From the NCBI RefSeq assembly GCF_964355755.1, contig NC_092679.1, positions 11,398,932 to 11,462,931 on the forward strand: a stretch of 64,000 nucleotides of DNA. Direction: 5' to 3'. This DNA comes from Antedon mediterranea (lineage: Eukaryota > Echinodermata > Crinoidea > Comatulida > Antedonidae). A model generated the notes under the pieces. It saw nothing but the letters and a program-made list of their open reading frames with translations, did no database searches and was not told the origin of the DNA. The translations under genes were made by a program, and so were the position numbers. Of this stretch, positions 43,019-55,051 are shown piece by piece. How positions within the stretch are numbered: position 1 is the first letter of the stretch; each line of letters starts with the position of its first letter.

Positions 43019-46000
43019 ATGATGAATACTGAGATGTCAATAAAGAAACAAGGTAATGCCAGTGGTAAATTTAAGCTAGCATGCCAACAAATTGTTGCTG
43101 GTGGTACAGCTGGTGAGTATAAAAGTTAAAATATCATTCATAACCACTCATCTTAATTATTCATTCTTTACATCGAGTTAAGTAAGGACAGTTAAGGCAG
43201 GGGCACCTCAAATAATAACCATACAAAAGTCATAGGTTCAAAAGCCATAGTTCTTGTGATAAAACAAGTCTTCTCGAATAATAATAAGCCTAAGGTAGAG
43301 TGTACACAGTAAGCTAATGAACCCAGTTGATCTTTCAGAAGAGTAGGGGTTTAACCGGTGTACTGGTCCATCTCAGCCCCTCAACCGAAAGAGACTCGTA
43401 ATGGAGGAAATCGTCTATACCAGCTGTGTGGAATTCAGCCAAGTAGACTGCGAGTTGCATGTTGTCATTTATCTATTATTTTCACTTTTTGTTATCTTTA
43501 ATGAATTTAATTGAAGCTGATACTTCTACTACAGTACTTATTGATAATAAATGTTTCTTTTATATGGACATTAGTGGCACATATGAAAAAGGAGGATGTG
43601 ATCATCATTAATTTGACAATATTATTCTGTTGTAGGTTTTGTTGAAGTTAGTCTTATGCAACCATTGGATTTGATTAAAACAAGGTAAATGGAAAATTAA
43701 TTGAATACAAACTTAAAAACAAATTTCAGTGACCAACTGATACCTCTGACAAAAGATTTTTCATATATTGTGATTATTATTGTGATGATCTATCATAACT
43801 TTATTTATGCTTATGAGATGTCTTCTGCATAAAAGCTTGGCCCACACCAATGTGTACACACACACATGCAATGCAATTTTAAACTGATTATGATCATGGA
43901 GCATGTTACAATCATGTTAAAACTAATAACATCCTCCACTTGATCATGGTCAGTAGAAGCATGGTCAGTAGAAGCATGGTCAGTAGAAGCATGGTCAGTA
44001 GAAGCATGGTCAGTAGAAGCATGATCATTATCATCTATAGTACTGTCATAACAATGAACTACATTCATTATCATACTTTTTGATGTTTTGTAAGCATGCA
44101 TTTTATTCTAAAATTGCATGTTTTTCTTTTCCAGATTTCAAATTCAATCCATCCATACAGAACAGTACTCATCAATAGGTGATTGCATAAAGAAAATATA
44201 CCAAAATGAAGGGTAAGATACCAATATCTACTAAGACATGCTTTTTAAAAGCTTACTGGTGGACAATCTGTAAATCCTTGGATGAAGTTTGTGTTTCTCA
44301 TTTAAAAAAACATGAAAAATGAAAATTAATTAAATCAGACTTTGAATAGGTTATTTTGTAGTGTTAATAGGGAGGTTTCGCAACCGTACGAATACGAAAA
44401 CGGATACGTCATACATTTGTGAAACTTTTGAGCTGATCCCCACTTCATATTCGTAAAGCGTATTTGTGTTGACGAATATCACCAGTCATATTCGTAACTA
44501 CAAAACGAGTATAGTTTTTGATCTATTTTGCACATTTTGCATTTGAATTAGGAATGATTCATGATTATAATACTAAAGTAATTTACTAAAATGCCAAGTC
44601 AATTTTGATAAATAGCAGTTTTTAAAGTCCTCACTTGCTTTGATGTTACGCTAGGCCTAGACAGCCAAGCACCAAGCAACACGTACCTGCGCTTCGCTCA
44701 AATTTAACGCAGTCATATTTTGGACGCGCCTCAATATTTCGTTGCCATGCGAAACAGATTTTTTTATGGCTTACGAAAACGAATACGTGTGCGTGACGTA
44801 TCCGTTTTCGTTATCGTATTCGTAAGATTGCGAAACCTCTCTAATAAGGTTAATCACTTCCGTAGAATAAACTAAATAATGCTTTCACTTATAAAATAAC
44901 AAAAAAATGGTTAAATTTATGAGAGACAACCTCTCATTCGTATTCGTATTCGTATTCGTATTATTGGAGTGTCATTTCCAGCCAACTAGAGGTGCTATTT
45001 ATCATGATTTTAACGTCGCGAGGAGTACCATTTCCAGCCATCTTCGAATGAGAGACAACCTTATTGTTAAGTATCCCTTAAAACAGATCGTTAAAGTTTC
45101 AACTAGGGATCGCGCATCACTTGATTTAATATATACTAATATGAGCGATGTTTTTAATGCACCTACTAAAGAATCACCTTTAGGACTGTCTGATCACAAC
45201 GTCATCGTATGCACCCCAATCGTAGGAACATTTAAGTCGCCTAACGTCTTCGCTTACCATACAAAACGTAGCTGTAAACCGGGTGCCAAGGAAAACTTTG
45301 AATGCGACATTAATAACATTAGATGGCAAGATCTATACCGAATGGATGGATGCTGTAACCAGTTTGAACTGTATCATAAGAACATTTCTGAACTCTTAAA
45401 TTTACAGTTCCCCCAAGTAACGATCAAAAGACTTCTTAAAGATAAGCCATGGGTAAATACTGCGTTTAAAGGTATCGTTTCTAGACGGCAAGCTGCTTTT
45501 GCAATTGACCCCATGTCTGCAGAATATAAGAAACTTAGAAATTTATCTAACCGAATGGCTAAATCTTTGAGAGGTGATTTTTATCGTAATAGTATTGCCC
45601 AGTTATTCTCGTCCGATTCTAATTCTTGGTGGAGGGGTATCAAACAATTTCTTAACCTAGGCAAGAGTACTAAGTACTTTAAAACTATGGCTAATGACTT
45701 ATGTAACGGTAACGTATACGATCTTACCACGAAAGTTAGTGGTTTTTTCCAGTCCCTTACTTCTGAGTTCAAACCCCTTGAACCAAAAACCAATGATAGT
45801 AACACTGTAGTACCACCCCATTTAATTATCACGCCAGAGACAATTGAGTCTAAGCTTAAACGTGTGAAATGTAATAAAGCCCCAGGCCCGGACGGAATCC
45901 CTCCGTGGGTACTACGTGATTTCGCCAATGTCCTCTCCAAGCCAATAAGTGCAATAGTTAACTCCAGTTTAAGGGAAGGGGTCCTTCCCATGCTTTGGAA

Positions 46001-49000
46001 GTCAGCCGATATAATCCTCATTCCAAAGGTTAACCCACCTAAGGTTCTTGAGAATGACTTGCGTCCTATTTCGCAGACTTCCACCACCATGAAAGTTATT
46101 GAAGGGATTGTAGGGGAAATGATTTGGGTCCAAATTAAAGATAAAATCAAGTTGAATCAATTTGGTTGCTCTAAGGGTGTGTCTACCACTGACGCTCTTA
46201 TAAATTTGTTAACCGAATGTTTTACTGCTACTGACCAAGGAGATGAAATGAGATTATTATTGCTTGATTTCAAAAAGGCTTATGATTTAATTGACCATAA
46301 TATATTAATTGAGAAGTTGCATAATTTAGGGGATGAAGACCATCTAATCTCTTGGATCTATGCTTTTCTCTATGATAGAAAACAACGTGTTAAACTAGGC
46401 GATGAATTGTCCCCATGGACAGTCGTTAAGGGCGGTATCCCCCAGGGATCCTGGTTGGGGCCCATGTTGTTTATCATCTTTGTTGACGATCTTCTGGATG
46501 GGGTGCCGTGCATGAAATACATGGACGACACCTCCATCCATGAACGCGTCGGCAACGATGGGGCAACTGTACTCCAAACCACTCTTGACGAAACTGTCCA
46601 GTGGGCTAATGATAACAATATGTCCCTTAATATTAAGAAAACGAAAGAGATGAGAATTAGTTGTAAAAGGTCAAAGACTGCTTTTGAGCCACTCCATGTT
46701 GGAGATTGTAATCTGGAACGTGTTGACGAATTTAAACTCCTTGGTGTAATTATTTCTCATAATTTATCATGGCAACCTCATATTGACAAAATGATTAGTA
46801 AATGTAATTCTAGAATGTACTTTCTCAAACAGGTGCGGAGGGCAGGCCTGGATGCCCCCGCACTTGTCCAATTTTATACTAGTATCATTAGACCAATATT
46901 AGAATATGCGGCCCCAGTTTGGGGATCAAATATTACGAAACAACAGAGTCAACAACTTGAACAAATTCAGAGAAGGGCCTTTAAATGTATTTTTCCGCAT
47001 GCTTCTTATTTCGATGCCCGCAGCTTCCTTGGTTTTTCTACCTTAGAAGACCGCCGTGTTCGACTGTGCAAGGATTTTTTTGTTAAAATCAGACCCCAGT
47101 CACAGATTGAATCATTTGTTACCGGAGGCTCCTTCTGCTGCTTATAATCTTAGAAGACTCAGTGAGTTCTGTATCCCTAGAGTTAAAACTAACCGTTCAA
47201 AAATGTTTATTATTAATCACGGACTATTCCAAAAATGGTAAACATTTAGTGTTCTGTTTTCCGCGACCTTTTGTACCATTGTGTGTAAATATTATTGAAT
47301 AGTTCTGAAGTTTTTGAAATGTTTGAACTTTTTAAAAATTTAAAAAATTTTTAAATTTTTATACTGCAGGCCTATATCAATATTCTGTTGTTTTCAGTTA
47401 AACTTGTTTTTAACATTGTGAATATATATATATATAGTTTTTATAATAATTAATATTTAATTGAAATTTTGTTTTAAATTTTTGATTGTATGTTCTACCT
47501 TTCTTAATGTTTTTTATATTTTTTTATTGCATTTTATTTTTCTGAGTGAAACGCTTTTGTTAAACTTCAATCTTTCGTTTGATTGCAATAAAGTTCTATT
47601 CGTATTCGTATTCATTCGTATTCGTATTCAACCAAAATCCTATTGGCTGGCAGACAATTTGACTATTTTTCGCTTTAAATTACAGTTTTTTCAGGTAAAT
47701 AATTTTTTTTTTTCGATTCAATGTTTGGTCAAGATAACTAATATGTGACATTAAAATAGCATATTAAAAAAAAATAAATTGTAAAAATTATTTTTTCAGG
47801 GCGACAATACATCTTTAACAGTAAATACTACATAAAATCTTTTTTTTTTTCAGTGCACCGATTAAATACATCATATAGGCACTCAGAAGTATGATAAAAT
47901 TATTGATGTTTTGTAAAAAATATATACTGTATATTACATTACAAACATATCAGGTCATTCCTTGTTCTATGATTAATTGTGATAAAAAGATAAAACAATG
48001 TAGCTTAGATGTAGTTTGCATGAGGCTCCAGTCGTAGCCTTCTAACAGCGGTAACCTACCAACATCATACCCTAGCTATAGATAGATCTAGCTTTGTCTC
48101 ATTGCTGAATTCATTGTCTTTTTTTTTTGGCAGAATCCATTATACAAATCGGGGAAGACATGGTATTTAAAAAGTTTATGGTTCTTGCCTTTTTTTTTCT
48201 TAACGATTGACTCTTACTTAAAGGTGGGTGCATCACAGGAGCAAAATGAAAATATCAATTCGTGCGTGATGCATGCTGGTATTTATAGCGGGCCACTTAA
48301 ATTATTGGTTATCCGTACTTGGCGGATAACCCCTTGTTATTGTCAGGATCTGTTTTTTGTTTTTCTTTTTTTTTCTATATTCTTCTTTCTTTCCATGAAA
48401 TTTGTTCGCAGCATATCACTAATTCTGGCCAACATAAGATTGTATAACTTTGTCATAAGATTGACCTGTAGCTGTAGATGTGCAAGAAACTTGCTTGTTT
48501 TATGATTTTCGAGTCGCGCAGCGTAAGTTATGCGCGATTTTATGAATGTCAATGCTTAATCATAGATCAAAAACCAAAAGTCATTTTGTATTGAAACTTG
48601 GTGAAAATTTATGTCATATCATGCGCAAACTTTCTATGGATTTAAAATTGCATGTTTCACATTGCAAGATTTCAAAAAATAAATTTTTAATCAACTTTCT
48701 ATGCATTTCATGTCCTTTTGAGCATTTCAAAAATTCCCACGTGCACGTAGCGCAAAACAAGTATTTTTTTGGCATGATTTTTGTTTTTCCAACCTTTTCT
48801 AGTATTTTATCAACTTTTCAAACAATTTCGACTTAAAATCACGTCATACGAGCATCTCAAATTGGACAATTTGCGCGTGTTTTTGATGAAAAAGTTCCAA
48901 AAGTTGTGAAAATTATCTTTCTTTTAAACAGTCGTAGATTCTAAACTACGTGGTGAACTTTTTAAAAATTATATATTCTGGAAGTAGATGAGTTGTAAAT

Positions 49001-52000
49001 ATCGAAACATGCATGAATCTGGCTAACCGGACATTGTGACATCATCATATGGCCACTCAAATATAAAATATAGGATTTTTGTATCTTTCGTCATAGCTCA
49101 TCACATTAAATAGAGCGCATTTCCACTTATCCGTATTCAATTTTCTCCCATTTTTTTTATACAGTATTGTCTAGTTTAATAAATTATCTTTCGCATGATT
49201 CACCATTTTTAAAATTGTGATAACGTCATCATGTTCAAAAGCATCAATAACTTTGATCACTTATTTTCACCTATTCTGCACTGTATGTAGTATGTATACA
49301 GTATATAGTGTATACTGTATATACTTAGACGTGACACAAACTTTAAGTTATAGTTTACTTTTTTTTCACATGTTTACTGAAAATTTATTGCAATACCTCA
49401 TATAGTATTTATGTAGTTTGTGACTTTAAAATAAACCCAAAAATTGTTGGGAAAGTATCTTTAAGGCTACTTTGATCTATATTTCTTTAGCTTCCTTCCA
49501 TCACCTAACTTTATCTTCTTCATCTTTTCTTATTTTTCAGTATTCTATCCTTCTACAAAGGGATTTTGCCTCCAATTTTGGCAGATGTTCCAAAACGTGC
49601 AACAAAATTCTTCACATTTGAACAGTATAAACAGTTGTTTTCCTTTGGTGCTCCCTCTCCAACTGCTCTTGTAAGTATGATTAAATCATTTATTAGACCC
49701 AATTAAAATGATTTGATGTTTTTCCAACGGCGATAAAAATTAGATTAAAAAGCGCAGTAAAAATCATGTTTTCCCAAATGTTTATACCAAAAGGCCATGC
49801 ACTTTTAGTTTACATACATTTTAAACAGTGTTGGAATGGGCCAAAACAATTACGTTTTACCAGATCCTGAAAGCTATAAATCTGCTTTCACATTACGCTA
49901 CGCTGAGAAAAATATCGTGGAAAATAGGAGCTTTCACACCAAATTTGTTCAGGGTGTCGAACCGAATCCGTGCTTTAATGGGATCAAGTTTAATTTAAGT
50001 TTATTTCGTAAATTGCCAATTGTAACATTATCTTTCTCTCATTATTTTTAGAGAGTTGCAGTTATAAATACATTTTTACATTATTTTGAATTTAATCTAG
50101 AGCTTCACTTTAGCTGGTTTGGCATCAGGGGTTACGGAAGGATTTCTGATTAATCCGTTTGAGGTAGTTAAAGTTAGACTTCAAGCAGAAAATCAAGTTT
50201 TTTCAAAGGTGAGAAAAATTATTGATTCAATTATTATTAAAACACAGCACAAAACCTTTTTGATCATAAGGTTTTTTTAGGGAAAGCAATGTTCATAATT
50301 TACTAGCATTTTCTGGTATGATTTGCATGTTATGATGATGCATTATATCTAGTTATTTTGTTTTACTGTATTCTATGTGCATCCAACATCATAACTTATG
50401 TGTCTTCATAAAATTCAAAACAATTATGCATGTTTCTACATGAAACAAAATTTAAATACAAACTAGAAAGCCACTCCGAGAGTGCCTACTGTAAAATTCT
50501 CCTACATAAGATTTCTCCGGTAAAAAAAGAAATATATATATATTTGTGTGTTTCTTAATGCTGTTTGTGATTTAGGCTAATTTCACTTTAAGCATGTGTA
50601 TGCGAGTTTGGTGTAATGGTTATGTAACCAGCCTTTCAATTAACAATAGCTTCAGTTGATTAACAATAGAACAGCAACGCGAAAATCAAACGAGTGAATT
50701 TGAAAAGAAATAGGTTTTTTAAACTACTCGCATAAAAAAACGTGCACATTAAATCAAATTATGTTTTAAAATTACAAATCACAAATTATAACTCTTGCCT
50801 CTTGTACAAAAATGAAATTTTTTGGACAAGTAGTTCTAAAAAAAATGCAATTTCAGTTTATTCTTACTTTAAGACTGCTCGCCGGCTTTTGAAAAAATTT
50901 GTCCTATCTTTTAACACTAGCAGGTCTGAAAAGTATACTAAAAAAGTGGTCCAGAATTGGGACCATGGTCCCAAATGGTCCCAACATTTAATGGAATGGT
51001 CCTTGACCACATATCTATCTGTATATTCATTTTTATAAAGATCTTGTAATTACTTTTTGAGTAATTCTGCTAACAAACAAACAAACAGACGCTACCGACT
51101 ACATATACCTTCTTGGCGGAGGTAAAAAATAATTAGAAAAAAAGATACAGATCAGAACTAAAAAATATTGTTATGTACATACCCACAAGCACAAAAGAGC
51201 CACACATTTGTTCATAAATGTTGGACAATAGTGTGATAATAAGCTGTTTTAATGTTGAGAAATTGTTCTAGCTATCAATTTCTTTTTTCATTATCTTCTG
51301 TCACTTTAATTAATTAAAAAAACATTAAAAGCATGAAACACTTTTTTTGAATATTTATAGTAAATTTTGTTTGAGTATTAAATTTTAATTTTAATGAAGT
51401 TCATTTATTGTACTCTTTGTCTTAAATATGTAATTGCATACTGTGTCATTTTTTATATTGACAGCAAATTAGTGCATGGTCTATGGCAAAAGTCATTGTA
51501 CATGAAAATGGTTTTGGTCTGTCAGGCTTGAATAAAGGCCTCACGTCAACACTTTTTAGACATGGCATCTTCAATATGATCTACTTTAGTTTTTATCATA
51601 ATATCAAAGGATACATGAAACCATACCAGGTGAGATTTTTTTATTTGAACTTCAATTTAACTAAATTTATAACTGTAAACAGATGAATTTGTGATAAGCA
51701 AAAATGGGTAAACACACGGCATGAAGCAAACACAAAAGGCACAATTGTGTTACAATACAGAATGATGTTACTTTTATGGCTTTTGTAACATTTTCATATT
51801 TCTAGAAAATCATATCGAATTAAGACATGCATTATATAATAAGTACATTAGTAAGTAAAAATAAGTTGTGAATAGTGGCTGTAGCTTGGTGGTTACTTAC
51901 CAGTCCCTGGATTGTAGGCTGGGTTGTCAGCACTAGAGACGATTAGGCCTGGACAATCGGGTTAAGGTTAACTTAACTAAGGGCTAACCTAACTAAGGGC

Positions 52001-53633
52001 TAACCTCTACATAAACAACCAATAATCATCCAAATACAAAATCATGCAGCCAATTTTCCTAAAGGAATTAAACTACCGGGCTATGATACTATCAGGCCCT
52101 TAAAAATTGTTCTTCGGTCGTCCTGGTTGACATCCTGTTTCTGAGTACAAAGATTGACAACGACTATAAACTACCGAAGCCTTATTCACAGAAGATTTAA
52201 GAAAGCATTGTTTTATTTCTGACAAAGAAGTTTTACAGCCAAACACACCCATGAATAATAAACATTGTATGAAAACCACTGACATTAAGTTTGGCGGTGG
52301 TGTTTGATTGCTTTGCAAACGTGCCCTTTTACAAAGTAACACACCTTGCCACTTGCTTGCTTAATTTCTGTTTTAGTTTTTGTTTTTATGTACGTTCATT
52401 ACGACTGTGACGGCCAGACGTTCTAAAGTCAATCATTACTGTGTACTGTCTGAGAGCTGCCTTATTGGACATTTATTCAAAATTAAACAGTAAAACAAAA
52501 CAAAATAGATTGTACATTCAGGCTTTCAATGAAAGTAAATATTTGATTTTATATAACACCTATATAAATTCCTGTCGTTTGATTGGACGAATGTGGGTCA
52601 CATGGCGTGCAATAGTACGCACTATTCAACGATCGTTAAATAGTACTTTTTGAAACATTTTTGTGTACGAAAAAAAAACGTCTAGATGTTATATAAAACA
52701 AATAATGAATGTTTTGTATTCGTGTAATGGTACAAGTAATGGCACTTGGTGAATGATGAAAGGTTATATCAACTCGGCTTTGCCTCGTTGATATAACCTT
52801 TCATCATTCACCTTGTGCCATTATTTGTACCATTGCACTCATAAACATTCATTATTTGTATACCATTCAACTCATAATCGTTCAATGTACAATTATTGAA
52901 CAAAATATAAGCATAATTATATCAATCAATATGGTTGCTTTAATAGTTGAAATGCTTATTTTTGTTAGGATAAAAAACTTGAATTTCTTCGTAAATTCAT
53001 GATAGGTCTTACTGGTGGAAGTATAGCATCATGTATTAACATTCCATTTGATGTTGCCAAGAGTCGTATACAAGGACCACAACCTACTGCTGGCCACATC
53101 AAATATAAAACCTGTTTACGTACGATTCATACTGTCTATGTGGAAGAAGGGTATGTTGAAAATATTACATTTATATTTACTATAGTTGAAACAAAATGAT
53201 TCCATATATATATCCACTAACCCCGAGTTGAATGATAGTTAAGTGAGTATGTTCTGTACATCACCCCAAACCATTCAAGAATTAAGACTTACACATTATT
53301 ATCAAGAAAGCCATAAAATTGCCTACTGTACATGATCACATTTTCACATCATCCACTGTTTCGAATAGTGTACCAAGTTCTTTATCATGCCCATGCGCAA
53401 TATTATAGTGTAGGTTTAAAAAAGATTGCTAACAGTTAGTATAGGAGTATTTTTTATATATATAAACACTATATTTCTTGAAAATTAAACACTTTGGTCA
53501 TATGTATTTACATTTCAGGGTGAAAGCTTTGTATAAAGGTCTTTTACCAAAAATGCTACGTCTAGGTCCTGGGGGCGCTATAATGCTGCTTGTTAATGAG
53601 CATGTGCTTGATTGGTTGCAGAATAACACTTGA
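43019..53633 (+). CDS. SLC25A21: Mitochondrial 2-oxodicarboxylate carrier, copy 1 (complete, 8 exons)
   Basis: Exons 43019-43112, 43636-43684, 44135-44212, 49541-49670, 50101-50208, 51465-51629, 52969-53150 and 53519-53633 join into 306 codons plus TGA; human SLC25A21 is about the same size. All introns are GT-AG. Three mitochondrial-carrier repeats each carry the P-x-[DE]-x-x-[KR] signature: PLDLIKTR from Pro41, PFEVVKVR from Pro136 and PFDVAKSR from Pro234. The product sits in the inner mitochondrial membrane and exchanges 2-oxoadipate for 2-oxoglutarate in lysine and tryptophan breakdown. The start is the first of two adjacent ATGs after an in-frame TGA at 43010; Met6 is another option. 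Intron 3 is 5.3 kb and holds a MITE and a LINE. Candidate poly(A) signals are at 54872 and 54969. A tandem paralogue follows. Confidence 0.93.
43265..43400 (+). repeat. Diverged SINE-like repeat in intron 1
   Basis: AAGTCTTCTCG..TAATAAGCC, GTGTACACAG and GGTTTAACCGGTGTA correspond, inverted, to parts of the repeat at 33775-34020. Strongly decayed. Confidence 0.35.
43948..44022. repeat. 15-bp minisatellite, five units
   Basis: CATGGTCAGTAGAAG repeated head to tail in intron 2. A minus-strand ORF reading DHAST repeats across it is an artefact. Confidence 0.9.
44371..44842. mobile_element. MITE with GAGGTTTCGCAA ends, in intron 3
   Basis: Left GGAGGTTTCGCAACCGTACG and right, in reverse complement, AGAGGTTTCGCAATCTTACG. 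Both continue into GAATACGA and AAACGGATACGTCA. About 472 bp long, non-coding. Flanks TTAATAG and CTAATAA are a weak candidate for the target duplication. Confidence 0.75.
44925..47640 (+). mobile_element. 5'-truncated LINE flanked by (ATTCGT)n, in intron 3 of SLC25A21 copy 1
   Basis: Bounded at the left by ATTCGTATTCGTATTCG (44936-44962) and at the right by the same hexamer repeat (47598-47632). It lacks ORF1 and the N-terminal half of the endonuclease. ORF2 is followed by a 360-bp AT-rich 3' UTR with AATAAA near 47588. It lies in the same orientation as the host gene. Confidence 0.8.
44970..47241 (+). pseudogene. LINE ORF2: partial endonuclease plus reverse transcriptase
   Basis: The frame is open from 44907 to 47147, but the first 25 codons translate the hexamer microsatellite, so homology starts near 44970-45000. 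The endonuclease tail has SLDLIYTNMSDVF and LGLSDHNVIV. A linker follows, with KPWVNTAFKGIVSRRQAAF. RT contains NKAPGPDGIPPWVLRD, LLLLDFKKAYDLIDHN, GGIPQGSWLGPMLFIIFVDD and YMDDTS at codon 538 of the frame (46518-46529), where most LINEs have Ala as the second residue. The thumb and C-terminal part run on to about 47095, where a frameshift moves the natural end to 47241 (FIINHGLFQKW). The long open frame marks a recent insertion. Probably CR1/L2-like or an RT of a related group; clade not certain. Confidence 0.8.
47650..49540. other. Rest of SLC25A21 intron 3
   Basis: AT-rich. A TATACTGTATATA-type palindrome occurs at about 49295-49325. The stretch 48430-49100 (GTCGCGCAGCG, GTGACATCATCATATGGCC) may be part of a dispersed repeat, but no boundaries could be drawn. 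No coding sequence recognised. Confidence 0.4.
50600..50660 (+). repeat. tRNA-like SINE fragment (A-box end)
   Basis: TTTGGTGTAATGGTTATGTA resembles a tRNA 5' half with a pol III A box. The matching B box is not seen. Intron 5 of SLC25A21 copy 1. Confidence 0.3.
51876..51965 (+). mobile_element. tRNA-like SINE fragment
   Basis: GGCTGTAGCTTGGTGGTTAC has an A-box-like core. Downstream GGGTTGTCAGC could be a decayed B box. It is followed by tandem AACTAAGGGCTAACCT repeats (51974-52010). Intron 6 of copy 1. Confidence 0.4.
52683..52862. repeat. Palindromic MITE, copy 2
   Basis: Same element as 23184-23391: GGTGAATGATGAAAGGTTAT stem, loop with AACTCGGCTTTGCCTCG, ends AGATGTTATATAAAAC and ATTATTTGTA. 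This copy is cleaner and may fold into a near-perfect hairpin. It ends about 105 bp before exon 7 of SLC25A21 copy 1. Confidence 0.85.
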
Positions 53634-54993
53634 TGAATGAAGATGAATTTGATAAAGGTAAGAGAAATCATCAGTTTTTTTAAGTTCTCTTAAATATCTT
53701 GCATTCTGTAATCTCCTTCGCTCTTGCACATTCTCTCCCACCCAGTGATTTGGATTGTAAAAGTTATAGCTAGTTCATTCAATATCTGTAGCTAAAAAAA
53801 ATGATAATTCCTTCATAAAATTGTAAAGATTAGTTGGGATTATAAAAGAATAATAAATTAATGTAGACTCAACTGGGAAATAGTATACAAATGAATGAAT
53901 GGTACAAATAATTTCATAAGGTAAAAATAGAACTATGTAATTATTAGTTCCATTGCAGGAATATAAAACATTTATTATAAATAACACGCCTACTTTTAAC
54001 GAGAGGCAAAGATCTTAAACCATTTGACGAGTGTTCCAATTTTATAACAATTATAGACTCTGCACGAATGCACATATAAAATTCAATGGGCATATAACAA
54101 AATTGCACTCTTGATAATGTAAGAGTTTAATGGAAGTGGTTGAGTTGAATATCACGTGATCCACAATCCTCCAATCAAATGACAAGATTCTAGTTAGGTG
54201 CTGAAAATGCTTGAGCTTGCTGTAAATGTTGATTTTGTCGTGATACTATTCTACATCCCTTGACTTTATCTTTATCAACCCATTCAATATTTTTAGAATA
54301 ATGAATGTTTTTTTTTTCTTGAAAGTTGACCGGAAGAATCAATTAACATGAGCAGTATTCAACGCAATCATTTTAGAATAATACATCAACACATTTGGAT
54401 ATTTTTAAAGGAATGAATGTAGAGAATTAGTATACAGTACTTTTAAAACAAGAGATGAGCTATTTAATTTTTAACAATTCATACCAAAATGTATTTTACT
54501 ATAGTTCAATTATTTGTTATAAAATACTTTGATTGTCGTCTACTAGTTAAAATCTGTATTGGAAAAAATATTTCTACTATTTTTGTACAATTATTAATGC
54601 TGCTAAATATTTACTACCAATAATGTATTTATGAAATGTGTTAGTATAAGTTAACTAATTATGTAAAAAAAATAGTTTTACATATAAAATCTTCCATATT
54701 TTTTGACTAATATATATTTTAACATTCTATAAAATATGCAGTTTCGAATGAAATGAGAAAAACTGCCCAGTGATTTACTGAAATGATTAATTTATTATAA
54801 GCAAATTGGCGAAAATGAGTCTGCTAAATATATATATATTTTAAATAATCAGTGCTGAAATGTACCAAACAAATAAATGTCTGTTTTTCAGTGTATTTGT
54901 CATTTGTGTACATTATTTTCCATCGAAGAGAAGTCTCGTATATTGAAATAATCGTTCAGTTATGGACGAATAAAGAATCTTTAATCCTAAATT

Positions 54994-55035
54994 ATGGATT
55001 ATAACATGGATTATAACATGGATTATAACATAGTA
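54994..55035. repeat. 12-bp minisatellite
   Basis: GGATTATAACAT repeated about 3.5 times, directly left of the foldback element at 55052. Confidence 0.8.
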
Positions 55036-55051
55036 TAGTTAGATAGAGGGA

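Noticed and set aside
43811-44101. Minus-strand ORF with DHAST repeats
   Set aside because: It is the 15-bp minisatellite in SLC25A21 intron 2; 15 is a multiple of three, so it stays open by chance.
45581-46150. 189-codon minus-strand ORF
   Set aside because: Antisense shadow of the LINE reverse transcriptase.
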